Source: Strix aluco
Lineage: Eukaryota; Chordata; Aves; Strigiformes; Strigidae
DNA length: 64,000 nt
Direction of reading: 5' to 3'
Assembly (NCBI RefSeq): GCF_031877795.1
Contig: NC_133958.1
Location: 5,146,001 to 5,210,000, forward strand
A program made the position numbers and the translations under genes. A model generated the notes under the pieces. It saw only the letters and a list, made by a program, of their open reading frames with translations, ran no database searches and had not been told where the DNA came from. Within the stretch, counting starts at the first letter, position 1, and each line of letters starts with the position of its first letter. Below, in pieces: positions 42,300 through 52,800 of this stretch.

Positions 42300-42560
42300 G
42301 GCGATAATAACTCACCTCCAACACATGCTCCTCCAACCCAAAACTAACCTCTGATACTTTCTCCAACATATTCCGAGTACATTAATTACAGAAAAGAAAA
42401 ATGCCTGTGCTTCCAGTTACTGCGTAGTAGTGAAAAATGACTGAGTGTAAAACATGTCTGCTAGATAATTAACTTCACAGATAATTTCTTCTTCATTTTG
42501 ACTCAATTACTTCCTTGATATGAGAAAGTGCTGAAAACACTATTTTTTTTGATGTTGCAT
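42300..42560 (+). other. candidate conserved non-coding element downstream of GFRA2
   Basis: An AT-rich, non-repetitive block with CATTAATTACAG, AGATAATTAACTTC, GACTCAATTACTTCC and TTGCATAAAACAATAAC. Function inferred. Confidence 0.3.
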
Positions 42561-44139
42561 AAAACAATAACTGAAGAAAACCGCTAAAGCTTTCCCAGAG
42601 AGAGCCTCCCCTTCCTTAGATAAAGGAGCCAGAAAAGAAATTGTATTTAGTTCTTGCTCTAGAGTTACAGGGTACAGCTTGGCACTTACACTCCTGTGCA
42701 TTGCATCTTGGTAGGAGGAGGAAAAAATAGTGCTCTGTGTTTCTTAGCAAGCCAGGCAGAGCCAGGGTGCAAACGTCATGGCTATTGCCCGGAGGCAACG
42801 CTGCCCTGGCAAGGCAGGGTTTGCTCTGAATAGCAGCACAAGGAACACTGCGCTGTGAAATGCGGTGTTTGTGCTGGCTCGTTTGCAAGTTCAGGGGAGC
42901 AGGGTGAGTTTAAATGAAGAGTTTGCATCTGGGAGCATTGGTGGGTGAGGGCTGCTCCCGCATTTCACCCAGGGCTGGCACCCAGCACTTGAGGCATCGC
43001 CCTTCGCAGGGGCTCCTCCGCCTCTCCCACCCAGCGCTCCTGCGAGAGCCGTGTCAAAGTTGCCGCAAATCGTCTAATTATAACAGATTAATCCATTAGG
43101 ATTTCCTCCTCTGTTTACTGGATGGAAGTCTCCATTTCGCAGCTGTGCCTCGCATCCAACCAGCTAGCAGGCAATTTAAATATAGAAAGCAATTTAACCT
43201 AGTTGGAGACCAAAGCATCTTACTTAATGTTGTGCATAAATTTCCAAGCTCTTTGCTCCTGGCCATCAAAGGAGCAGCCAACTGCACCGTGCCCCCAGCC
43301 ACGCGGGGAGCAGCGAGGGACACTCGGGGACAGGGCAGGGGCAGAGGGGACGAGAAGCTTGTGCCCGCTAATGATTTCACCTTCAGCATCCTGGCTTGCT
43401 GTTTTTTTACCTTTTTCTCCCCGGGGCACTCACCTATGCTCCCTCGCTCGCTGCCGTAAATCGAGCTCAGCGCTGGCATGAGGTCTGTTCGAGGCGGTTT
43501 TCTGCAGACAGGCTTTTTAAGCAGTGAAAAACTCTCTGTGCTCCTTGCAGGAAATGCCAACCGGTGGGAGCGCTAAGAAAAAAAAAAAAAAAATAGAAGA
43601 AAAAGCGTTTTCAGAGACGTTTTTAAAAATAGCTTCCGTTTGTACCAAAAATACGGATGTACAAAACTAAGGTACCATCAAACTTGGGGGGAGGGGGGAA
43701 AGCACTTTCTAGAAAGCTGGTTTTAATAATTTTCGATGAATTCACTGGAATGGTTTCTGGGAGGAGCAGCAAGGTCTTGGCGTCCCAGGGGTCCCTTCTG
43801 GAAGGGCAGAAGGTGTCGGCTCCTGGGCAGCTCTGAGACATGCAAAAGCAGGTAATGGGGATAAAAAAGGGTGGAGGAGGGATGTGAGGCTTTCCAGCCA
43901 CTTGAGATTTAAGAGGAAACATCTCCAATGCTTCATCTCTTTCCCTCCCAAGATCAGTAACGTTGAGGGACCTCCATGGGAGAAAAGGAGATTTAAACCC
44001 CAGGAAAACTGTCTTTCTGGTGACTGTACTGAAAGAACAACCCCTCATCTTCTACCAGGAAGAATTGCAACCACCAAAGCTTTTTTGTTTAAACTTTGGC
44101 CTTGGGAAGAAACGCACAGACATGAGAAGAAGCTCCTGG

Positions 44140-44570
44140 GCTTTACATAGGGTTATATAAAGCAAATTATGAAATACGCTTGTAATAATTCTCTGACAGC
44201 TGTGATATGCGGCGTGTTACCCTGGGGTGTTGGGTAGGACAATTGGCAGGCTCGTTCAGCAAAGGACTTCATTGGGTTTAACCGGGATATTTTAAAGGGC
44301 TCTACAATCTGGAAAAACTGTTTAAAGCCTCTGCAGTAAGGGGCTGCAAGGTTTTGCTGTTGTGGCCAAAGCCAGGGCAAGGCACGTATGGGAGCGATGC
44401 TGCTCAGCGCCCGCCGGGCTCCCTCCTGCCTGGCCGCGGCCTCGTGAATTATTCCTCGATGCCTGCTTGAGTGCCGCATCTTTGCATACGTTAATTAGAC
44501 TCAGTGGGTAAAATAAAACCAAGCACAGGCTCTTCTAATTCCCTGTCTGTATATTCATTATAGAAGCAGC
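44140..44570 (+). other. candidate conserved non-coding element downstream of GFRA2
   Basis: AT-biased pieces (AAATTATGAAATACGC, TTGTAATAATTCTC, GAATTATTCCTCG, ACGTTAATTAGAC, ATATTCATTATAG) flank a GC-rich middle. No repeat signature. Function inferred. Confidence 0.25.
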
Positions 44571-47401
44571 AGCAACTGGGATGTCAAGGAGGATTAAGTA
44601 GAGAGCTGGGAAGTTACAGGTGGTTGCAGCGCGAATTGCAAACCCTCTTTGCATGCACGGCGGAGCTGCTGATGGACCTTGCTGGAGCAAAAACCAGCTG
44701 CCCCTAAAAGCATCATCCATGCTCTCCATCTCCTCTCCTTGGAGGAGCCCTGGTAAGCGGAGCAGCCGGTGCTCCCGAGAAGGGAAAACCCCCAGGCTGG
44801 CAGTGAACTGGTTAAGGTGTCTCTGTTGCAGCCCTGTTTTGCTCGGGTGCTGATAAATGGGTGCTCCAGCCCCAGAAACCCCCGTTCCCAGACCTCACCG
44901 CATAAAGGCAGCATTTTGCAGAGCATCTGCCCCCACCGGCTTGTTGTGCAGACGAGGGGGCTGATCCCCCGAGGGGGCGCGGGAGGAACAAGGGCTTCAC
45001 TGTTTCCATCGGGGTCCTTTCAGTGACCTTGCATGGTCATTTTTGGAGAAAATCAAGTGTGTGGGGAAGGGGGAGGCATGGGGGTGGTGAGCCTTGGCAT
45101 TTCTCACCCAGATCTGCTGTGGCTCCCAAACCCTCCCCGTGCCCAGACGATGCTGGGGGGCACCGCGGGGGTACCCTGCGGGTCCCCAGGGTGATGTTGG
45201 TGCATGCATGTTGCTCACCCTCCCTAACCCAACACCGGCTGAGCTTTTTAGGAAGCAAACCCGCAGCTCACCCCGGCAGGACGGGTGTCTGGAAGCCATC
45301 ACGCACGCCCGGGGTGAGCCGGAGCCCAGCTGCACCGCGCTGGCCCCGGCAGCGCGGAGGTGGCCCGGCGAGCTGGCTGCGCCGCGAGGCAGCGGGCTTG
45401 GCCAGCGGTATTTAATTAGCTGCTGAACATGACGCTTGTTTTAATTCTGTGCGTTGGGAGACGTGTGTTGCTGCCCACACACACCAGTTGCCATAACAAC
45501 TTTAATTTGTTTTGTAGCCTCCGCTCTGATGGATTTGGGGATTTTTGTTTGTTTGTTAATCTCCCTTCCTTCCCTCCTTTCTCCCCCATTCCCTCTTTCG
45601 TTCCTTCTTTCTAATTGCACTCGCTCCCCCTCCGTTTCCCTGCATTAATAAGAGACAAAAAGTCATTGCGTGGGTCCTCGACCCCCGGCCGGGCATTGGC
45701 AGCTCGCTGCCTCCGAGCTGTCAGGATGCAGCGGCCGTGATTTATCCCAGTGCAATGGCAGGGGCGAAGCCATTGCCTTCCCAAATTCCTGTCCTGCTAC
45801 TGAAACGCGACGAGATGCGCTGCTTCCCCTTCGCCCACCGCCCTGTCCTGCAGACACTGGGTTGAAAACCATCAATAAACTTCTTGGAAGGCAAAGCTGT
45901 GGTGTCGGCACCTCCGAGGGGTTGCTTGGATTGTTCTAAAGGGATTGACCATCTACTGGGCTATTTAGAGAAGTAAATGCAAAGTGCAGGAGGGAGAACT
46001 CTGCCTCTGCGTGAGTGGGTGGGAAGCTTGGAAATGTCCCCCCGATTTTGGCAGGGCTTTGGAATCCCCCCAGCACCCTGAGGGGTCTGTGCGCCGTGGG
46101 GGGCTGGAAGACAGGGACCGCTGCCACCAGCCTCTGGCCTGAAATGCACGGCAGCTCTGGGGGTGGGGGAAGCTCCAGGAAGATGCTGAGATGGATCAGT
46201 TGGTGCCACCAGGTCTTTCTTGGAGAGGAGAAGGCAGAGGCTCGGGAATCTGGTCCTTATCCCTTCCCTTCCTTAATTTCCCTCCCCTGCTCCTGCCTCC
46301 TCCAGCATCGCGTCCAAACGACCAGAGAACGTAACACGAAGTGTCTTCTGCTCAGCCCGGGGTCTTGGTTTTGTTTCCGTTGTGCTCTGGGGTTTCTCAG
46401 GAGGGATGGAAGGGCTGCGGCTTATTATGCTTGCGTCAGAGCAAAAGGATGGAAACAACCGCAGTGCTGGCCAAACGGGGCAAAAAGCAGCAGAAAAAGG
46501 AAAACCAGAGTTATCTGCAGCTCCTCTAGCTTCAGCGGCAGCAGATGTGCTGGGGGCGTGCGGAGGCTGGTCGGGCGGCTGGGAAAGGGGTGACCCGGAG
46601 GAAGAAGAGTTCAGTGGTGAGGAAGGTCAAGCTCTCGGCCGGCACGACCCGAGGCCAGAGCTGTCACGCTGACTTACAGCAGCTGCCAGCCGGCTCTGTG
46701 GCCCCCGGCTCCCCCTCCTTGGCCATGCAGGCTCTGCCTCGCTGTGCGGGTGGGTGCAGCCTGGACCCCCCCTGCCCAAGATGCTCAGCCCCTCCCTGGT
46801 CCTGTTGGGGTGACTTTCTGCAAAGGGCCTGGGCTGGGAGTGCAAACTGGGGAGTGCTCGCGATGGCTGGGGTGCAGGGAGTGTGTCTTGTGCACAGACA
46901 TCCACGGCCCGGGAGGTTTCTGCTCCCTGAAGGATTAATTTGCACAGGAATAGGTTTGCAGCGGAACTGACATTAATAACAGGCTGAGTTAGAGCCCTGC
47001 TGCGGAGCGGGATGTTAATGACTCTGTGCAGAGATGGAACGGGGCTGTTATTGAAAATGATCTCTGGGCTGTTGGTTTTTGCTGAACCCTGGAATTAGAA
47101 GGACTGTGTGAGGAGGTGAACCTGTCCCCAGCTGCTGTGGCACGGGCTGCTGCCGCCCCAGCCCCCCTGTGCTGCCAGGGCAGGACCCAGACCTGTGGCC
47201 CTTCGGTGGGATCAGCCCTGCGCTTCGATCTCTGGATGCTCCGGCATCGCTTGGGAAATCAGAGCGGTGGTCCCAAGCGATTTGTTGGCTCATCTCACCA
47301 AGCTTTGCGTGTGGGACGGGGAAGGGTGACCATGGGCAGATAATACCTGGGGGTTTGAAATGCGGGTATATGTGAGCCTTTTGTCAGCCCTGTGCGTGAG
47401 G

Positions 47402-47672
47402 GGGGTGCAACAGCCTGGGATGCAGTGGAGGGGGATGCAACAGCCTGGAATGTAATGGAAAGGGATGCAGCGGAGTGGGATGTGGTGGAGGGGGTTGCAG
47501 TGGAATTGGGATGCGTGGAAATGGGATGCAGTAGAATTGGGATGCAGTGGAATTGGGATGCAGTGGAATTGGGATGCAGTGGAATTGGGATGCGTGGAAG
47601 TGGGATGCAGTGGAAGTGGGATGCAGAGGAAGTGGGTTGCAACAGCCCACGATGCAGCGGAGGGGGAGGCAG
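47402..47672. repeat. 16-bp minisatellite
   Basis: About 15-17 head-to-tail units of GATGCAGTGGAATTGG and variants. Three consecutive central units are identical, with degenerating copies outward and several 15-bp versions lacking the AG of GCAG. An alternate unit with GCAACAGCC occurs near both ends (three times). Because the period is 16 and the units lack stops on -, several frames stay open across it; this is not evidence of coding. Confidence 0.92.
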
Positions 47673-47699
47673 TGGTAATACTCTTGGTAGCTGCGGTTT

Positions 47700-48020
47700 T
47701 ACGGCTTCCCATAAACAGTCCCCTGTATCTCTCTCTCCATTTTTAATTACCTAGAAAATAACCTCCATTCAATTTACAGCTCATTTGAAGCTATGAGCAA
47801 GGGCCCATAAATATTTAATGTGTTTAGAAGTGGCACCAACTGTCCAGGGCTTTTCTTCTTTTTCAGGAGTTGCCTTTGTTTTAGCGTATTTATTCCCCCA
47901 CATCTTTACTATTTTCCTCTCCCTCCACCTGTAAAATCTGGCGGTAAAAGACAGATAACTGCTGGCAAAGGGTTCAACCCCCCAATTTTCTTAGGAGTGA
48001 TGGGCTGAAACAGGCATTTA
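47700..48020 (+). other. candidate conserved non-coding element
   Basis: Begins just after the minisatellite. It contains TTTTTAATTACCTAG, CCATAAATATTTAATGTG and ACATCTTTACTATTTTCC in non-repetitive AT-biased sequence. Function inferred. Confidence 0.27.
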
Positions 48021-48279
48021 GGGATTTAGGGCAGCTTCTCTAACTAGGACAATTAAGAGGAGCAGCTTCCCGAGCGTCCCCGAGCCCTCTTGCCCTCCAG
48101 GCCGATGCCTCTTCCCAGGAGAAGCCGGGTTATGACCCGCTCCCCAGCCCGAGCCCCCAGCCCGGGTTACAGGAGGTTTTGCCAGAAGAAGGTGATTGTA
48201 CTCCAGGATTTCTGCTTCCTACCTGTGGTTGTGGCTGAGCACAGGAGGGGGTGGTTAGAGCAGAATTCAGCCTGAAAGT

Positions 48280-48870
48280 CTGCCCTGCCCTACTTACAAA
48301 GTTAAAAAAAAATATTAACAGTTATTGCAGTTAAGAGGAATAACCAGGAATTTCTGACGATGCTGTAATTTCAGCTGCGAAGTTCTCAGCAGAAGCTGTG
48401 CACTGCTTTGCCTCTCGAAGGAAAACTTCTCCCATTTTCTGAAGTCCTGACAGTTGCCCCAAATCCCAGATATTATGGAAACAAACAACTTCTACTACCA
48501 GATTTTTGTGGGTTTACCCAGAACATATTCTGGTTGTGTGTATTAATCACTACAACACATATTTTATTGTAACATAATAGATATATTTACTGTACGAGGA
48601 GTGACAGCGTTTATTAATTATGCACAAGCGGGCCTAGAGAAAGGATTTGTTTGCTTTCATGTCTAATGTGGCAGACTTTTTTTTTTGCTTGTTCAACTTA
48701 ATCAAAAGCAATCAAAATACGCTCCCATAAATTATAGCAAATTAATTTCAAACAAAAGGGAAAAATATTAGGTAGCACAAATGGAAATAAAATTTAAAAA
48801 GAGTAAATGAGATAGGAGTCAGGCTAATTTAAATACTGTATTTGGTTACAGTTTTTTCTTCCCTCTGGAT
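48280..48870 (+). other. candidate conserved non-coding element (long AT-rich block)
   Basis: Nearly 600 bp of AT-rich single-copy-looking sequence with GTTTATTAATTATGCAC, CATAAATTATAGC, AAATTAATTTCAAAC and ATTTAAATACTG. It has no open frame of note and no repeat hallmark. One of the two strongest downstream candidates for a long-range enhancer. Confidence 0.38.
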
Positions 48871-49199
48871 GGACGGATCAGGAATAGAAAAGGTGGAGAA
48901 ATGAAGTCTGAGGGGCTCAGGGCTTCGGTTTCGCCATGAGGAGCCGTGTTAGCACAGCCAAAAAGTAACAGGGACCGTGATGCTCGACACGGGTTGGATG
49001 TTTTATTGCAGCTGGGTGCTGGGGTGAGTGGGTGCGTGCAGGATCAGGGCTGTGACACCATCCCTGCAGCCCTCAGGAGCTGAAGCATCCTCGTATCCGC
49101 ATCCCGGATCCGCATCCAAAGCGCCCCGTGCTCCCTCGTTTACCCTCTCCACCCTGCTACGAACCAAGCTGCCTCTCTCTTCTCTCCTTTCCCGTCCTG

Positions 49200-49570
49200 C
49201 CGAGTGCTTTGAATGTTTAGTACATCCTTAATTAAAAGGCGAGCAGCTAATCTATTCCTGTCAACTGGCGGCTGGTGCTAAAGGACGTTCCCTGGTGTAT
49301 GGGCACCTTCTCCCACGCGGGCACTGCCAGCACACGCCGTCAGCACGAGCACGCCGGGCTCTATTTACATAATGCTATTGACATTTTGAGGGTGAAATTA
49401 TGTATGCCGCTTTAATTCACTGTTAAATTAAATTATGAATGTTTGGAACGTAGTAATTTCTTTTGTTCTAGGAACAGATTGTTTTATATATCTGCCTATA
49501 TTACCGAGTTATTAATTTAATGATTTCATAATAGCGGTTCATTCCTTTGGGTAATATAAAGCGAAAAGTC
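49200..49570 (+). other. candidate conserved non-coding element
   Basis: AT-rich block with CCTTAATTAAAAGGCG, TTTACATAATGC, CTTTAATTCACTG, AATTAAATTATGAATG, AGTTATTAATTTAATG and TTTCATAATAGCGG. Dense homeodomain-type cores and non-repetitive sequence suggest an enhancer; untested. Confidence 0.38.
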
Positions 49571-51094
49571 TGCTCGGTGCACAGCTTAGGCTGACTCGCT
49601 TGTCCCTACACAGATTGCAGGGGGTTAGGAATAAAGACGTTGCTTTTGGCAGTGTTTCGGAGGTTGCAGAGCAGGACGTGGGGCTCGGCTTGTGTCTCCC
49701 ACTCCTCGGCCCGTGCTGCCGGGGATGCAGGGTGCCGGCAGCCTCCGCACTCTCAGGGTGTCCCCTCTGGGGATGGGGCACGAGTGCAGGGGGGCTGCTC
49801 AGCAGATGAAGCGTCGTGTCCCTCCTCTGCACCCTCAGGGTCAGGTTTTCCCACGTGCTCGGCTCGGAGCCAGGCTCTGGTTTCCAGCTGCCTGGAAAAT
49901 GGCACACCCGGATGGATACGCACAGAACAGCCCCTTCCCTGAGGACTTCAGCTCATCCAGATGCCGAGCTGCTTTCCTTAACGGCACCCTCGAGGTGGGC
50001 GCAGGGCTCACCGGGATGCTGCATGGGGAGAGGAGGGAGGGGCACACCTCATCCTCATCCCTGTCCCCATCCCTGTCCCCCTTTGCACCTCCTGAGCCCC
50101 ACGGCACCAGCACCAGCCGCCCGCAGACCCGCAATACCAGAATCACCCCACGTCTGGCTGCATTTCTGCTTTTCCAAAACTTTAACGACTCAGCTGAGCT
50201 GCTTCTCTTCGTTGCTAGAAAGTCTAAGCAGCTCTGCAAACGTCAGAGCTGACACCAGGTCTGTCAGAGCATCTCTGCCAGCTCTCCGGGTCTGGCACCA
50301 AACCTGGTGACGTTTCAGTATGGTGCATTTAAGGCCCGAGCTCCCGGAGCCAAATGACTTCATAGGTTCTTGTATATATATTTATATATATTTATCCTTT
50401 TATCCTCCCTGGCACCACTCGCTGTGGTGCGGGGAAAATCTGGGAAAATTTGTCCACCTACATACTCAGAAATCAAGGAACAACAGCAGAAGCAGCGCCT
50501 GCGATTTGTTCTTTAAAAATGGGACTTTGATAAGAGATGTGACGCGGGGCCGGGGAGCGAGGAGTGGGCTGCCTGGTGACGCGCGTGGATTTTAACATCT
50601 CCGGAGAGACAGAGCAGAGGCACCATTTAAAACCGCTCCTGTCTTGCTGTGGCTGAGCAACACCTGGGCAAGAGGGAACACAGGAGGGTCAGGCTCTTTC
50701 CACCCCGCATCCCCAGCTCCATTTCCCACCTCTAACATTAATTTACTTTTCCAAACACGCAGGACCTTTCCTGTCCCCCTAATTTCCCAGGGGCCAGTGC
50801 CTCTCCCTGCCATGCACCATATAAACGGCAAAGCAGCGAGTAAATCAGTGACCCTGGTGATGAAGCGGAGAGAATTGCTGAGCCCTGAACAATCCCTGCC
50901 TGGCCCCGCCAAGATTTCCAAGTAATTTCCATTCTAATCCGTGCTGCTTGACTTCTGAGAAGGTAATGGCTCCTACGGCACTTCCTTGTCCTTTAGCTGA
51001 ACAATTTATGGCTTCTGCTTTAGCTGCTTTGCACTCGGAAAAGCCTGAGTGGGGGGAAGCTGTCACATTATTGCGTTTTCAGAATTGCAGCTGT

Positions 51095-51755
51095 CTGGAA
51101 GAAAAGGATCAGGGGGTTCTCATTGACAGGCAGCTGACCATGAGCCAGCAGTGTGCCCAGGTGGCCAAGAAAGCCAACAGCATCCTGGCTTGGATTAGAA
51201 ATAGCGTGACCAGCAGAAGCAGGGAGGTGATAGTCCCCCTGTGCTCTGCACTGGTGAGGCCACACCTGGAGGGTTGTGTCCAGTTTTGGGCACCTCAATT
51301 CGAGAGAGATCTCGAGGGGCTGGAGCGAGGGCAGAGGAGGGCAACGAGGCTGGGGAAGGGCCTGGAGAATAAATCCTGTGAGGAGCCATTGAAGGAGGAG
51401 AAGGTGAGGGGAGACCTCATCACTCTACAGCTCCCTGAAAGGACGTTGTGGAGAGGTTGGTGCTGGTCTCTTCTCCCAGGGAATTAGTGACAGAACAAGA
51501 GGGAACGGCTTTAAACTGCAACAGGGGAGGTTCAGACTGGACAGGAGGAAAAAATGTTTCCCAGAAAGAGTGGTCAGAGAGTGGAATAGGCTGCCCAGGG
51601 AGGGGGTGGAGTCCCCATCCCTGGGTGTGTTTAAGGGCCGTTTGGATGAGCTGTGGGGGGATGTGGGGTAGGGGAGAACTGTGTAGAGTCGGGCTGAGGG
51701 TTGGACTCGATGATCCCGAGGGGCTTTTCCAACCTGAATGATTCTGGGATTCGGT
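51095..51755 (+). mobile_element. CR1 LINE, 5'-truncated, + strand
   Basis: The translated frame shows the ORF2 end ([60 protein letters not shown]) before frameshifts. The nucleotide sequence then runs through the tail to GATTCTGGGATTCGG, the CR1 3' octamer end at about 51740-51755. Opposite orientation to the intron 7 copy. Inactive. Confidence 0.92.
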
Positions 51756-52294
51756 GACCTGCTCCCTTTCTGAACCATCTTGTTTGCTTGGATTTGTTTT
51801 TTGTGCTTTTTAACAGTTCTGAGTGGTAAACCTATGCTGTAAGAAGGGAAAATCCAGTTTCAGCTTCGCCGATGTCTCACTGTGTGTGTTACACACAAAC
51901 CCATTGGCACGGCAGATGAAACCACAACACTGGGGATCCCAGAGACCAAACCAGCCCCAAGAGTCACCCACCAGCATCCCACTGCAGATGGGGGACCACT
52001 GCCAGTGCTGCGACCTGTCCCTGAGCACGGCGAGATGGGTGCATTAAACGTTTAGAGGTGGATTTGTGTGTGAGACTTCAGCAAGTCCCAGTGACTCCGT
52101 GTGGGTTGTATCTCTCTGTCCTGGAGATCACACGAACCGACTCTGCCATGATGCTCCAGGCTGGCAGGACATCAGCAGACCTGCGCAGCCCAGATGAAGA
52201 GGGGTGAATCCTTCACCTCTGCCATCCACGGTGCAAAATAAAGCTGGTTTTTCGGACTCTTGTGTGAGCCTTGGAGAGGCAGTTTGTGTTGTGC
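51756..52294. other. spacer between CR1 copies, nothing recognised
   Basis: About 540 bp of unique sequence between two oppositely oriented CR1 copies, with no supported gene. An AATAAA occurs near 52239 but no upstream gene was found for it. Confidence 0.6.
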
Positions 52295-52800
52295 ATTGTG
52301 TTGGAGTTCAGGCCTCAGAAGGGACCATGAAATAATCTGGGAATAATCTTTGGCTGCTTTATGTGTCCTACACCTTCCTGTTTCACCTGGTTACCCTTGC
52401 ACAGCAAGCAGAGGTGGGTGCTGGGCTGACCCCTACCAGGAGAGGGACCTGGCCTGGATTTGAAGCCATTAAAAACTGCAGAATTCATCATTTTTGCTGG
52501 TGTTTGCTCCAATGGTTAATCAGCCTTGCTGTTAAAACATGTGCCTTATTTTTCCAGTGGGAAGCTGAAGCCAGACACGATAAACTCCTGCCTCTTGTTA
52601 TGTCTTTCTTCACTAGATTAAAGATACTTTAGTAGCCTCTATTTTCTCCCAGGAAGGTACTTACTCATGGCAATCAAGTCACCTCCCTTCTCCTTTTGAT
52701 AAACTAAGCAGCCTGAGCTCTTTAAGCTCTCTCCTCTGCAGAATTTTTGCCAGCACTTGTGACCTGGCTGTGCATCTTCCCCGCACCCCTTCAGGCTTCC
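52295..52800 (-). mobile_element. ancient CR1/L3-type LINE fragment
   Basis: Read on - it follows the 3' portion of old CR1/L3-type elements as I remember them. Motifs include GAGCTTAAAGAGCTCAGGC, TTAGTTTATCAAAAGG, GGTGACTTGATTGCCATG, AGTACCTTCCTGGGAG, AACAGCAAGGCTGATTAACC, ATTGGAGCAAAC and a 3' end GGTCCCTTCTGAGGCCT. It is far more diverged than the other two copies and has no intact frame. Boundaries are approximate. Confidence 0.75.

Larger units (their letters stand above)
37126..47401. other. downstream intergenic region A, no gene supported
   Basis: Unique sequence with a C-run near 37407-37417, T/A runs and candidate regulatory blocks at about 42300-42560 and 44140-44570. Short open frames on both strands show no recognised protein. 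Human GFRA2 is, from memory, also followed by a large gene-poor interval. Confidence 0.65.
47673..51094. other. downstream intergenic region B, no gene supported
   Basis: Contains three AT-rich blocks (about 47700-48020, 48280-48870, 49200-49570) listed separately and a TATATATTTA patch near 50372-50396. No gene or transposon is recognised. Confidence 0.65.

Noticed and set aside
47290-47712. Repetitive protein-like frames rich in I-P-L-H-P-N-S-T on - across the minisatellite.
   Set aside because: A 16-bp stop-free unit keeps several frames open automatically. The peptide repeat is a by-product of the DNA repeat.
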